Part shown: piece after piece, positions 29,661-38,717 of the stretch
Layout: the number at the start of each line of letters is the position of its first letter
Position numbering within the stretch: the stretch's first letter is position 1
Source: Aromatoleum toluvorans
GTDB taxonomy: Bacteria; Pseudomonadota; Gammaproteobacteria; Burkholderiales; Rhodocyclaceae
Assembly (NCBI RefSeq): GCF_012910905.1
Contig: NZ_WTVN01000002.1
Coordinates: 228,328-292,327, forward strand
Direction: 5' to 3'
Length of the DNA: 64,000 nucleotides
Program-made: the position numbers and the translations under genes
Notes under the pieces: model-generated
What the model was told of the DNA's origin: nothing
Database searches by the model: none
What the model saw: the letters and a program-made list of their open reading frames with translations, nothing else

Positions 29661-31067
29661 GTGAAAATCATCATCCTCGGGGCGGGCCAGGTCGGCGCGT
29701 CGGTGGCGGAGAACCTCGTCTCCGAAGCCAACGACATCACGCTGATCGACACCAGCGCGGAGCAGCTGGACGTGCTGCGCGACCGCCTCGAACTGCGCAC
29801 GGTGATCGGCAATGCCGCCTCGCCGTCGGTGCTGCGCGACGCCGGGGCGGATGACGCGGACCTGCTGATCGCGGTGACGCAGTCCGACCAGACCAACCTG
29901 TGCGCCTGTCGCGTCGCGAAGACCCTGTTCAACCTGCCCACGCGCATCGCGCGCCTGCGCTCGACCGATTTCGCCGATCACCCGGAGCTGCTCGACGGCA
30001 ACAACTTCGCGGTCGATTTCTCGATCTGTCCGGAGCAGATCGTCACCGACTACATCAAGCGCCTGATCGCTTTCCCCGAGGCGCTGCAGGTGATGGAGTT
30101 CGCCGGCGGCGTGCTGAGCCTGATCTGCGTGCGCGCCTTCGAGGGCGGGCCGCTGGTCGGCCACCCGCTGAAGGCGCTGCGCTACCACATGCCCAACGTC
30201 GAGGTGCGCATCGCGGCGATCTACCGCGGCGACGGCGAGGCGATCATCCCCGAGGGCGACACGATGATCCTGCCCGGCGACGAGGTCTTCTGCCTCGCCT
30301 CGACGGTGCATATCCGCCAGGTGATGCGCGAGATCCGGCGCGAGGACCGGCCGATCCGCCGCATCATCATCGCCGGCGGCGGCAATATCGGCCTGCGGCT
30401 GGCGCGCGGCATCGAGGACGACTGCAACGTCAAGGTGATCGAGTTCGACCGCCACCGCGCGCAGCTCCTCGCGACCCAGCTGCATCGCGCGCTGGTGCTG
30501 CGCGGCGACGCGACCGACGAGAAGCTGCTCGACAACGAGGGCATCGACGAGGTCGACATGTTCCTCGCGCTGACCAACGACGATGAGGACAACATCATGT
30601 CCGCGTCGCTCGCCAAGCGCATGGGCGCCCACCGCACGCTGGCGCTGATCAACCGCAAGAGCTATGTAGACCTGGTGCAGGGCGGGCCGATCGACATCGC
30701 GATCTCGCCGGCGCAGACCTCGATCGGCTCGCTCCTCGCGCACGTGCGCCAGGGCGACGTCGTCGCGGTGCACAGCCTGCGCCGCGGCGCGGCGGAGGCG
30801 CTGGAGATCATCGTGCACGGCGACCGCAAGGAGTCCAAGGTCGTGGGCCGCGCGATCGATGACATCGCCCTGCCCAAGGGCGCGACCATCGGCGCGATCG
30901 TGCGCGACGAGAAGCGCCCGGACGGCAAGGTCGCCCGCCGCCTGGTCGTGATGCCGCACCACGACACGGTGGTCGAGAGCGGCGACCACGTGATCGTGTT
31001 CTGCACGCACAAGAAGCTCGTGCGCCAGGTGGAGAAGCTGTTCCAGGTGGGCTTCGGCTTCCTATGA
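29661..31067 (+). CDS. trkA: Trk potassium uptake system regulatory protein TrkA
   Basis: 468 aa, GTG start. Cytoplasmic peripheral subunit of the Trk K+ channel. It has two tandem RCK modules: the first Rossmann fold opens KIIILGAGQVGASVAENL, the second IIIAGGGNIGLRLARGIE, each followed by a TrkA-C domain. Nucleotide binding to the RCK ring gates TrkH. The stop overlaps the trkH start (ATGA). The position after ntrYX is a known betaproteobacterial arrangement; in related bacteria NtrYX and potassium uptake are often linked on the chromosome. Confidence 0.95.
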   Translation: MKIIILGAGQVGASVAENLVSEANDITLIDTSAEQLDVLRDRLELRTVIGNAASPSVLRDAGADDADLLIAVTQSDQTNLCACRVAKTLFNLPTRIARLRSTDFADHPELLDGNNFAVDFSICPEQIVTDYIKRLIAFPEALQVMEFAGGVLSLICVRAFEGGPLVGHPLKALRYHMPNVEVRIAAIYRGDGEAIIPEGDTMILPGDEVFCLASTVHIRQVMREIRREDRPIRRIIIAGGGNIGLRLARGIEDDCNVKVIEFDRHRAQLLATQLHRALVLRGDATDEKLLDNEGIDEVDMFLALTNDDEDNIMSASLAKRMGAHRTLALINRKSYVDLVQGGPIDIAISPAQTSIGSLLAHVRQGDVVAVHSLRRGAAEALEIIVHGDRKESKVVGRAIDDIALPKGATIGAIVRDEKRPDGKVARRLVVMPHHDTVVESGDHVIVFCTHKKLVRQVEKLFQVGFGFL

Positions 31068-32527
31068 GGCGCACCGACGCCCACCCGGTGCTCAACGCGC
31101 TGGGCCTGATCGTGATGCTGTTCGCGGTGCTGATGCTCTTCCCGCTCGCGGTGTCGTGGTTCGTCGGCGATGGCGCGACGATCGCGTTCGACCAGGCGGT
31201 GCTCGTCACCTTCGCGGCCGGGGCGCTGCTGTGGCTGGCGACGCGCGGGCGCACGCGCGACCTGCACACGCGCGACGGCTTCCTGCTGGTGGCGCTGACG
31301 TGGATCGTGATGCCCATCTTCGGCGCGTTGCCGCTGCTCGACTTCATCCCCGACCTGTCGGTGACCGATGCGTACTTCGAGGCCGTGTCGGGCCTCACCG
31401 CGACCGGCGGCACGGTGCTGGTGGGGCTGGACAAGCTGCCGGTGTCGCTCAACCTGTGGCGCACCTTCATGCACTGGATCGGCGGCATGGGCGTCATCGT
31501 GCTGGTGGTCGCGATCCTGCCGCTGCTGGGCATCGGCGGACGGCAGCTGATGAAGGTCGAGGTGCCCACGCCGATGAAGGAGCAGAGCCTCACGCCGCGC
31601 ATCGCCGAGACCGCGAAGGGGCTGTGGATGACCTACTGCCTGCTCACGGTGGCGTGCGCGTTGAGCCTGTGGCTCGCGGGCCTGGACGGCTGGGAGGCGA
31701 TCATCCACACCTTCAGCGTCATCGGCCTGGGCGGCTTTTCGAGCAAGGACACGTCGCTCGGGTACTTCGACAACGCCTCGGTGGATGTCGTCGTGATCGT
31801 GTTCGCGCTGCTCTCGGGCCTCAACTTCGCGACCCACTACCTCGCGCTGGCGCGCCGCAGCCTCAAGCCCTACCTCGCCGACCCGGAACTGCCGTTCTAC
31901 TTCGCGACGCTGGCGCTGAGCATCGTCGTGCTGACCGTGTACCTCATGCAGTTCGGCGTGCATGCGGACTTCCTCAGCACCTTGCGCTACGTCGCCTTCC
32001 ACGTCGTGTCGATCTCGACCTCGCTCGGGCTGGCGACCTACGACTACACGCTGTGGCCGATGTTCGCGCAGCTCTGGGTGCTGTTCCTCGGCAGCTTCAT
32101 CGCCTGCTCGGGTTCGGCCGGCGGCGGCATCAAGATGATGCGCGCGATGATCCTGTACAAGCAGGTGTTCCGCGAGATCGTGCGCTCGCTGCACCCGCAG
32201 GCCGTGCATCCGGTGCGCATCCGCCGCCAGCCCGTGTCGGACGACATCCTGCACGCGGTGCTGGGCTTCAGCTTCATGTACATGGTGACGATCGTGTCGC
32301 TGACGCTGCTGCTGTCGGCGACCGGGCTGGATCTCATCACCGCGTTCTCGGGTGTCGTCGCCTGCCTCAACAACACCGGCCCCGGCCTCGGCGCGCTGGG
32401 GCCGGCGTCGAACTACCAGGGGCTGACGGACTTCCAGACCTGGGTGCTCTCCTTCACGATGATCCTCGGCCGCCTGGAGATCTTCACGCTGCTGGTGGTG
32501 ATGACGCCGGTGTTCTGGCGGCGCTGA
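31064..32527 (+). CDS. trkH: Trk potassium channel-forming subunit TrkH
   Basis: 487 aa integral membrane protein with about ten hydrophobic segments and four re-entrant selectivity-filter loops. Recognisable ones are SGLTATGGTV, FSVIGLGGFS, SISTSLGLATYD and NNTGPGLG. HWIGGMGVIVL is a further TrkH signature. Length agrees with the family (about 485). Translationally coupled to trkA. Confidence 0.96.
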   Translation: MRRTDAHPVLNALGLIVMLFAVLMLFPLAVSWFVGDGATIAFDQAVLVTFAAGALLWLATRGRTRDLHTRDGFLLVALTWIVMPIFGALPLLDFIPDLSVTDAYFEAVSGLTATGGTVLVGLDKLPVSLNLWRTFMHWIGGMGVIVLVVAILPLLGIGGRQLMKVEVPTPMKEQSLTPRIAETAKGLWMTYCLLTVACALSLWLAGLDGWEAIIHTFSVIGLGGFSSKDTSLGYFDNASVDVVVIVFALLSGLNFATHYLALARRSLKPYLADPELPFYFATLALSIVVLTVYLMQFGVHADFLSTLRYVAFHVVSISTSLGLATYDYTLWPMFAQLWVLFLGSFIACSGSAGGGIKMMRAMILYKQVFREIVRSLHPQAVHPVRIRRQPVSDDILHAVLGFSFMYMVTIVSLTLLLSATGLDLITAFSGVVACLNNTGPGLGALGPASNYQGLTDFQTWVLSFTMILGRLEIFTLLVVMTPVFWRR

Positions 32528-32631
32528 CGCGGATCGCGGAAGCGAGCCTCGCCGTAATGAGCGGCATGGCGCGCATCGTCGGCGTCGGCGCGGGCCGAGG
32601 CGCTTAAGACCGTCGGCGCGCCTCGCGATGG

Positions 32632-32646
32632 GCACCGCTTTGGTGC
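32632..32646. promoter_or_regulatory. NtrC binding site upstream of urtA
   Basis: GCACC-GCTTT-GGTGC is a perfect dyad matching the NtrC consensus (GCAC-rich half-sites with five central bases). It lies about 120 bp upstream of the -24/-12 promoter at 32754, a normal enhancer distance, and implies nitrogen-limitation control of urea uptake. Confidence 0.75.
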
Positions 32647-32753
32647 TCACGCGTTGTGCAAGGCGTCAGGATGGGGCGGATGCCGCAGCGCGTGCGCCCG
32701 GCGCTTTCCGCTGATCGTGTCCAAGCGATTGAATCGCATAGCAAACAGACGCC

Positions 32754-32769
32754 TGGCATAGCCCTTGCC
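32754..32769 (+). promoter_or_regulatory. Sigma-54 (-24/-12) promoter of urtA
   Basis: TGGCATAGCCCTTGCC has the invariant GG (32755-32756) and GC (32767-32768) exactly 12 bases apart with the TGGCA and TTGC blocks of RpoN promoters. The transcription start would be near 32780, about 48 nt before the urtA ATG. Confidence 0.75.
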
Positions 32770-32827
32770 ATGGAGTTAGTGACAACGCACGAGGCGTTGC
32801 ACCACTTTCCATCAGGGAGATCTGTCG

Positions 32828-34081
32828 ATGAATCGTCGCAACTTCGTCCAGGCACTGGCGCTTTCCGCTTCCATCGCTGCGATCGGCCTGCCCGTCGGGG
32901 CCCATGCCGCCGACACCATCAAGGTCGGCATCCTGCATTCGCTGTCGGGCACGATGGCGATCTCCGAGACCGCGCTGAAGAACGTCGCGCTGATGACGAT
33001 CGAGGAGATCAACGCCACGGGCGGCGTGATGGGCAGGAAGCTCGAGCCGGTGGTCGTGGACCCGGCGTCGAACTGGCCGCTGTTCGCCGAGAAGGCGCGC
33101 CAGCTCGTGGCGCAGGACAAGGTCGCGGCGGTGTTCGGCTGCTGGACCTCGGTCTCGCGCAAGTCGGTGAACCCGGTGTTCAAGGAGCTCAACGGCCTGC
33201 TGTTCTACCCGGTGCAGTACGAGGGCGAGGAACTGGAGAAGAACGTCTTCTACACCGGCGCGGCACCCAACCAGCAGGCGATCCCCGCGGTGGAATACCT
33301 GATGAGCGCCGAAGGCGGCGGCGCCAGGCGTTTCGTGCTGCTCGGCACCGACTACGTCTATCCGCGCACGACCAACAAGATCCTGCGCGCCTTCCTCAAG
33401 AGCAAGGGCGTGAGCGAGGCCGACATCATGGAGGACTACACCCCCTTCGGCCATTCGGACTACCAGACGATCATCGCGAAGATCAAGAAGTTCGCGTCCG
33501 AGGGCAAGAAGACCGCAGTGATCTCGACGATCAACGGCGACTCCAACGTGCCCTTCTACAAGGAGCTGGGCAACGCCGGCCTGAAGGCGACCGACGTGCC
33601 GGTGGTGGCGTTCTCGGTCGGCGAGGAGGAGCTGCGCGGCGTCGATACCAAGCCGCTGGTGGGGCATCTGGCGGCATGGAACTACTTCATGTCGGTGAAG
33701 AACCCGGACAACGACGCCTTCGCGAAGAAATACAAGGACTGGGCGAAGAAGAACGGCGTGCCCAACGCGGACAGCGTGGTCACCAACGATCCGATGGAAG
33801 CGACCTACGTCGGCATCCACCTGTGGAAGCAGGCGGTCGAGAAGGCCAAGTCGACCGACACCGACAAGGTCATCGCGGCGATCGGCGGGCAGAGCTTCAA
33901 GGCGCCGTCGGGCTTCACGCTGACGATGGACAAGACCAACCATCACCTGCACAAGCCGGTGTTCATCGGCGAAGTGCGCGCCGACGGCCAGTTCGACGTG
34001 GTGTGGAAGACCAGGGAGCCGCTCCGCGCCCAGCCGTGGAGCCCGTTCATCGCCGGCAACGAGGGCAAGCAGAAGCTCTGA
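32828..34081 (+). CDS. urtA: Urea ABC transporter substrate-binding protein
   Basis: 417 aa, ATG preceded by AGGGAGA. Periplasmic urea receptor of the UrtABCDE importer, a branched-chain amino acid-type (HAAT) binding protein. The N-terminus NRRNFVQALALS followed by a hydrophobic stretch ending GAHA resembles a twin-arginine signal peptide. The mature chain opens DTIKVGILHSLSGTMAISE, typical for the family, and contains GCWTSVSRKSVNPVF and LFYPVQYEGEE. It is separated from urtB by a terminator (34201-34229), so it should be expressed above the permease genes. Controlled by the sigma-54/NtrC elements upstream. Confidence 0.95.
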   Translation: MNRRNFVQALALSASIAAIGLPVGAHAADTIKVGILHSLSGTMAISETALKNVALMTIEEINATGGVMGRKLEPVVVDPASNWPLFAEKARQLVAQDKVAAVFGCWTSVSRKSVNPVFKELNGLLFYPVQYEGEELEKNVFYTGAAPNQQAIPAVEYLMSAEGGGARRFVLLGTDYVYPRTTNKILRAFLKSKGVSEADIMEDYTPFGHSDYQTIIAKIKKFASEGKKTAVISTINGDSNVPFYKELGNAGLKATDVPVVAFSVGEEELRGVDTKPLVGHLAAWNYFMSVKNPDNDAFAKKYKDWAKKNGVPNADSVVTNDPMEATYVGIHLWKQAVEKAKSTDTDKVIAAIGGQSFKAPSGFTLTMDKTNHHLHKPVFIGEVRADGQFDVVWKTREPLRAQPWSPFIAGNEGKQKL

Positions 34082-34200
34082 GCGTTCGAATGACGGATAA
34101 AGGGCGAGGGGAGCAGGAGACAAGCCGGGCCATCGGCTGGCGTGGCCCGGGGGCGGAGCATTCCGTCCGGTTGTGAGCCAGTCACCCCCGTTTCACGTTC

Positions 34201-34229
34201 GGGCCGGCTGCGGCCGGCCCAATTTTTTT
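34201..34229 (+). terminator. Intercistronic terminator after urtA
   Basis: GGGCCGGC-TGCG-GCCGGCCC followed by AA and seven T. A strong Rho-independent hairpin 119 nt after the urtA stop; partial read-through would give excess binding protein relative to urtBCDE. Confidence 0.85.
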
Positions 34230-34350
34230 CCACACGCCTGACCCGGCAACTAAAAACCGTTCGACGCGAACGGTGGTATTTGATTGCCGACTTGATAACT
34301 CGAATTCCGGTGCCCGGCCACGGGTGAGGCGCCGGGCGGAAGACCCTGCG

Positions 34351-35964
34351 ATGCTACGACGATTCACGGGACGACTGATGTGCGCCGTGGCGCTGGGACT
34401 GGCGATGCTCGCCGGGCCGGCGCATGCGGCGCTCGACGAGGCGGCGCTGGCCGGGCTGGCCGGCGATTTCCAGCATCGCATCGAGACGATCGAGGCGCTG
34501 GGGGTCGTGGGTGGCGAGGACGCGCGCCGCGTGCTGGACGCGCTGGAGGCGGGCGACCTCGGCGTCGTGGCCGGCCGGGTCGTGATCGTGCAGGGCGAGG
34601 CGGTCGCCGCCGCCGCGAGCGGCGAAACCCTCGAGGTCGCTGCGGGCGCGGTCGACACCATCACCGTGAATAACCGCGTGCGCCGTGCGCTCGGCACCGC
34701 GCGGGCGGCGCTGGCGTTGTCTTCGCCCGAACGCGGCGAGCGCCTTGCCGCCGCGCGCACGCTCGCCGACGATGCCAGCCCCGCGCTGCCGCCGGCGTTC
34801 GAGCGCGCGCTGGCGGCGGAAACGGACGGCGAGATCCGTGGCGTGCTCGCCCGTGCGGCGGCGCGCGTGAATCTCGCGTCACCGGATGCCGCGAAGCGAC
34901 TGCAGGCGGTCCAGGCGTTGGGCGAGTCGTCGGACCCGGCAGTGAAGAATCTGCTCGCTGCGCTGGGCGAGAAGAAGGGCGACGAATGGGTCGAGCCGAG
35001 TAGCGAGGTGCGTGCGGCGGCCGACATGGCGATCCACGCGATCGACCGCCGCATCGCCATCGCGGAAGGCATCGGCACGCTGTTTTCGGGCCTGTCGCTG
35101 GGCTCCATCCTGCTCCTCGCGGCGCTGGGGCTGGCGATCACCTACGGCGTGATGGGGATCATCAACATGGCGCACGGCGAGCTGCTGATGGTCGGCGCCT
35201 ACGCGACTTTCGTCGTGCAAGGGGTGTTCCGCACCTACCTGCCGGCCTATGTGGACGGGTACGTCGTCGCGGCGATCCCCGTCGCCTTCCTCGCCGCGGC
35301 GCTGGTCGGTGTGGCGATGGAGCGCCTCGTGCTGCGCCATCTGTATGGCCGTCCGCTGGAGAGCCTGCTCGCGACCTGGGGCCTGTCGCTGGTGCTGATC
35401 CAGGCGGCGCGCGTCGTGTTCGGGCCGCAGAACGTCGAGCTTGCGAACCCGGCGTGGATGTCCGGCGGCATCGCGCTCGCGGCGGGCGTCGTGCTGCCGT
35501 GGAACCGCATCGTGATCGTCGGCTTCGCGGTGTTCGTGCTGGTGCTGATCTGGCTGATGATGCAGAAGACGCGGCTGGGCATGTTCGTGCGCGCCGTGAC
35601 GCAGAACCGCGCGATGGCGGGCTGCGTCGGCGTGCCCACCGCGCGGGTCGACACGCTCGCGTTCGCGATCGGCTCGGGCGTCGCGGGCCTCGGCGGACTG
35701 GCGCTGTCGCAGATCGCCAACGTCGGCCCGGCGATGGGCACGGGCTACATCGTCGATGCCTTCATGGTCGTCGTGCTGGGCGGCGTCGGCCAGCTCGCCG
35801 GCGCGGTGTGGGCGGCGCTGGGGCTGGGCATCGTCGCGAAGTTCCTCGAGGGCTGGGCCGGCGCGGTGATCGCGAAGATCCTCGTGCTGGTGTTCATCAT
35901 CGTGTTCATCCAGAAGCGGCCGCAGGGGATTTTTGCGTTGAAGGGCAGGTTTGCGGATTCGTAG
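34351..35964 (+). CDS. urtB: Urea ABC transporter permease UrtB
   Basis: 537 aa from the ATG at 34351; the frame is open from 34273 but only this start gives a clean signal peptide (MCAVALGLAMLAGPAHA). UrtB carries a periplasmic helical N-terminal domain (about 28-250), as in the family, followed by a LivH-type permease domain (about 250-537) with GLSLGSILLLAALGLAITYG and INMAHGELLMVGAYATF segments. It forms the transmembrane channel with UrtC. The stop codon TAG is the first three bases of a palindromic repeat (35962-36065), and a second repeat follows before urtC. Confidence 0.93.
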   Translation: MLRRFTGRLMCAVALGLAMLAGPAHAALDEAALAGLAGDFQHRIETIEALGVVGGEDARRVLDALEAGDLGVVAGRVVIVQGEAVAAAASGETLEVAAGAVDTITVNNRVRRALGTARAALALSSPERGERLAAARTLADDASPALPPAFERALAAETDGEIRGVLARAAARVNLASPDAAKRLQAVQALGESSDPAVKNLLAALGEKKGDEWVEPSSEVRAAADMAIHAIDRRIAIAEGIGTLFSGLSLGSILLLAALGLAITYGVMGIINMAHGELLMVGAYATFVVQGVFRTYLPAYVDGYVVAAIPVAFLAAALVGVAMERLVLRHLYGRPLESLLATWGLSLVLIQAARVVFGPQNVELANPAWMSGGIALAAGVVLPWNRIVIVGFAVFVLVLIWLMMQKTRLGMFVRAVTQNRAMAGCVGVPTARVDTLAFAIGSGVAGLGGLALSQIANVGPAMGTGYIVDAFMVVVLGGVGQLAGAVWAALGLGIVAKFLEGWAGAVIAKILVLVFIIVFIQKRPQGIFALKGRFADS

Positions 35965-36065
35965 GGCGGATGAGCGAAGCGTTATCCGCCGGATGAGATT
36001 TGAACCGCCGCAAGGGTGGTGATAGGTGGTGCGTGCGGCGGAAGGCGCTTCGCTTTTCCGCCCTA
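35962..36065. repeat. MITE-like palindromic repeat at the urtB stop
   Basis: A 104-bp element with perfect terminal inverted repeats TAGGGCGGA (35962-35970) and TCCGCCCTA (36057-36065). Each half folds into its own hairpin (GGCGGATgagcgaagcgttATCCGCC and a GGCGGAAggcgcttcgctTTTCCGCC-like arm, given in outline). This type of TAGGGCGGA...TCCGCCCTA element is widespread in proteobacteria. Its first three bases are the urtB stop codon. Confidence 0.8.
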
Positions 36066-36093
36066 TGAACGCGACAACGGAAGGGAGTCGGTC

Positions 36094-36213
36094 GGGGGTG
36101 TTTGCGGAGGGGCGAGGACTGTCTGAGCGCAGGCGCGGAAGCGCGCCGCTGCGCGCTCATTTGAGTCACCTCCGCCGCGCAGCGAAGCTGCAGCCGGCGG
36201 AGCAAATTCCCCC
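36094..36213 (+). repeat. Dispersed palindromic repeat, copy A
   Basis: Runs from GGGGGTGTTTGCGG to GGAGCAAATTCCCCC, whose ends are imperfect inverted repeats. Contains the family core GGCGAGGACTGTCTGAGCGC and CGCGGAAGCGCGC. Longest of four copies (others at 38384, 38576, 40776), with an extra segment after the GCGCGC hairpin. Fills the urtB-urtC gap together with the MITE-like element. Confidence 0.8.
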
Positions 36214-36279
36214 GATCGACGAAAGCGTAGGCACGAACCACCAATGCGCAATGAAACGAAGACAACAGGAGCGGCGCCC

Positions 36280-37488
36280 ATGCGCACCCCATTGACGCTA
36301 CGAATCCTGCGCAGCACCCCGCGCGCGGGTTGGATCGCGCTGGCGATCTTCGCCGCCGTTGCGTGGATCTGTGTGCCGGTCGCGCACGCGGTGCTGCCCG
36401 AGGGGCACGCCCTGCACCTGTCGGCCTACATCGTGAGCCTGCTCGGCAAGATCCTGTGCTACATGGTCGTCGCCGTCGCGATGGACCTGATCTGGGGCTA
36501 CGCCGGCATCCTGTCGCTCGGCCACGGCCTTTTCTTCGCCCTCGGCGGCTACGCCTTCGGCATGTACCTGATGCGCCAGATCGGGCGCGACGGCAGCTAC
36601 GGCGCCGACCTGCCGGACTTCATGGTCTTCCTCGACTGGAAGGAGCTGCCGTGGTACTGGGCCGGCTCGGACTCCTTCCTGTGGTCGCTGTTCCTCGTCG
36701 TCGCGGCGCCGGGGCTGGTGGCCTTCGTGTTCGGCTGGTTCGCGTTCCGCTCGCGCATCAAGGGCGTGTATTTCTCCATCATCACGCAGGCGCTCACCTA
36801 TGCCGCGATGCTGCTCTTCTTCCGCAACGAGACGGGCTTCGGCGGCAACAACGGCTTTACCGACTTCAAGCGCATCCTCGGCTACGCGATCACCTCGCCC
36901 GGGATGCGCGCGACGCTCTTCGCGCTGTCGGCGGCGCTGCTCGTCGCGACGCTGGTGATCGGGCGCTACCTCGTCGCCTCGCGCTTCGGCCGCGTGCTGG
37001 CGGCGATCCGCGATGCCGAGAGCCGCGTCATGTTCATCGGCTACAACCCGCTGCACTACAAGCTCTTCGTGTGGACGCTGTCGGCCGTGCTGTGCGGGCT
37101 CGCGGGCGCGCTCTACGTGCCGCAGGTGGGCATCATCAACCCCTCGGAGATGAGCCCGGCGACCTCGATCGAGATCGCGGTGTGGGTCGCCGTCGGCGGG
37201 CGCGGCACGCTGGTTGGCGCGGTGCTCGGCGCAGGCATCGTGAACCTCGCGAAGAGCTGGTTCACGGTGTCCTTCCCCGAGTACTGGCCTTTCTTCCTCG
37301 GTTTCCTGTTCATCGCGGTGACGCTGTACCTGCCCGATGGCGTGGTGGGCCTGTGGCGCAGGCTGGGCGCGCGCCGGGCGGTCGTACCGGCCGCGGTCGA
37401 GGGCGTGAAGCCGGCCACCGGGCCGTGCGGCGAGCCCGCTCCGGCGCAGTCCGAATTCGAACCGATCGCCAAGGGAGCCCAGGCATGA
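36280..37488 (+). CDS. urtC: Urea ABC transporter permease UrtC
   Basis: 402 aa from the ATG at 36280, which has AGGAG eight bases upstream; an ATG at 36244 lacks a comparable site. LivM-type permease with eight or more hydrophobic segments, the typical DLIWGYAGILSLGHGLFFALG region and the ABC-contact stretch RDAESRVMFIGYN. Partner of UrtB in the membrane. The C-terminal 30 residues are a charged cytoplasmic tail. The stop overlaps the urtD start (ATGA), so only the urtB-urtC boundary is interrupted by repeats. Confidence 0.94.
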   Translation: MRTPLTLRILRSTPRAGWIALAIFAAVAWICVPVAHAVLPEGHALHLSAYIVSLLGKILCYMVVAVAMDLIWGYAGILSLGHGLFFALGGYAFGMYLMRQIGRDGSYGADLPDFMVFLDWKELPWYWAGSDSFLWSLFLVVAAPGLVAFVFGWFAFRSRIKGVYFSIITQALTYAAMLLFFRNETGFGGNNGFTDFKRILGYAITSPGMRATLFALSAALLVATLVIGRYLVASRFGRVLAAIRDAESRVMFIGYNPLHYKLFVWTLSAVLCGLAGALYVPQVGIINPSEMSPATSIEIAVWVAVGGRGTLVGAVLGAGIVNLAKSWFTVSFPEYWPFFLGFLFIAVTLYLPDGVVGLWRRLGARRAVVPAAVEGVKPATGPCGEPAPAQSEFEPIAKGAQA

Positions 37489-38336
37489 GCGGCGTCATGG
37501 AGTGGGAACGAAACGCCGTCGCCGACGAGCAGCGCGGCAACTTCAGCGGCAACGCGTCGGGCGCTCATGTGGTGCGCGAGGGCGAACTGGACCTGTCGCA
37601 CAACGTGATCCTCTACCTCGATGACATCACGGTGAGCTTCGACGGTTTCCGCGCGTTGAACGGGCTGAGCCTCGCGATCGACGCGGGCGAGCTGCGCTGC
37701 ATCATCGGTCCCAACGGCGCCGGCAAGACGACGATGATGGACGTGATCACCGGCAAGACGCGGCCGGACTCGGGCAAGGCCTTCTTCGGCCAGACGATCG
37801 ATCTCACGCGCCTGACCGAGCCGCAGATCGCGCACGCCGGCATCGGCCGCAAGTTCCAGAAGCCGACGGTGTTCGAGCAGCACAGCGCGTTCGAGAACCT
37901 GGAGCTGGCAATGAAGGCGGACAAGCGCGTGCGCCGTACGCTGTTCGCGCAGCTCTTCGACGACGACCGCGACCGTATCGCCGAGGTGCTGGTGCAGATC
38001 GGCCTCGCGCACGAGGCGGACCGTCCAGCGGGCCTGCTGTCGCACGGCCAGAAGCAGTGGCTGGAGATCGGCATGCTGTTGATGCAGGAGCCGAAGCTGT
38101 TGCTGCTGGACGAGCCGGTCGCCGGCATGACCGACGACGAGACGGCGCGCACGGCGGAATTATTTGTGAGCCTCGCAGGCAAGCATTCGCTGGTAGTAGT
38201 CGAGCACGACATGGCCTTCGTCGAGGCCCTGGGCGGCAAGGTGACGGTGCTGTGCGAGGGATCGGTACTGGCGGAGGGCGAGCTGGCGGAGGTGCAGGAT
38301 GATCCGCGGGTGATCGAGGTGTATCTGGGCAGATGA
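37485..38336 (+). CDS. urtD: Urea ABC transporter ATP-binding protein UrtD
   Basis: 283 aa; ATG overlaps the urtC stop. LivG-type ATPase: Walker A GPNGAGKTT, Q-loop GIGRKFQKPTVF, signature LSHGQKQWLEIG (the H in place of the second G of LSGGQ is normal for UrtD), Walker B LLLLDEPVAGM, switch histidine in VVVEHDMAF. The first 45 residues are a non-conserved extension. Drives urea import with UrtE. Two inverted repeat copies separate it from urtE. Confidence 0.95.
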   Translation: MSGVMEWERNAVADEQRGNFSGNASGAHVVREGELDLSHNVILYLDDITVSFDGFRALNGLSLAIDAGELRCIIGPNGAGKTTMMDVITGKTRPDSGKAFFGQTIDLTRLTEPQIAHAGIGRKFQKPTVFEQHSAFENLELAMKADKRVRRTLFAQLFDDDRDRIAEVLVQIGLAHEADRPAGLLSHGQKQWLEIGMLLMQEPKLLLLDEPVAGMTDDETARTAELFVSLAGKHSLVVVEHDMAFVEALGGKVTVLCEGSVLAEGELAEVQDDPRVIEVYLGR

Positions 38337-38383
38337 GCGAGAACCAGGCGGCCGTCGATCACGAACGAGGCAAGCCGGATGTG

Positions 38384-38474
38384 GCGGGTGTTTGCGGAAG
38401 GGCGAGGACTGTCTGAGCGCAAGCGCGGAAGCGCGCTGCTGCGCGAGTTCCGCAGCCCTGGAGCAAATACCCGC
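38384..38474 (+). repeat. Dispersed palindromic repeat, copy B
   Basis: Ends GCGGGTGTTTGC (38384-38395) and GCAAATACCCGC (38463-38474) are inverted repeats with one mismatch. Interior carries the family core GGCGAGGACTGTCTGAGCGC. Same orientation as copy A, opposite to copy C 100 bp away in the same 381-bp urtD-urtE gap. Confidence 0.8.
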
Positions 38475-38575
38475 CGCAGCCGGCGATTACTCCCGCGAAT
38501 TTGGAATACGTCTTGATGTCTTTGGTCTTCAAGAGCTCTCGGGCGAGGCGTGCGTGCTGCTAAGCGCCGGCCACA

Positions 38576-38666
38576 GGGGGAATTCCCTCCGCGGCTGCGG
38601 AACTCGCGGGACGGCGCGCTTCCGCGCCTCCGCTCAGACAGTCCTCGCCGCTCCGGGAACACCCCC
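38576..38666 (-). repeat. Dispersed palindromic repeat, copy C (inverted)
   Basis: Reverse-complement copy: starts GGGGGAATTCCC and ends GAACACCCCC, with the core CGCTCAGACAGTCCTCGCC. With copy B it forms an inverted pair that could fold into a large hairpin between urtD and urtE. Confidence 0.8.
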
Positions 38667-38717
38667 TATGTCCGGCTTAGGCCGGGGTTTCACGGAAATC
38701 TTCAAAGGCAGGATCAA

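Noticed and set aside
32656..34176. 506-codon plus frame overlapping urtA
   Set aside because: Shadow of urtA in another frame; the 417-aa frame from 32828 has a signal peptide and family motifs.
36063..36317. Short frames inside the repeat copies (also at 38613 and 40736)
   Set aside because: They translate the dispersed palindromic repeat; similar peptides recur because the DNA repeats, not because of a gene family.
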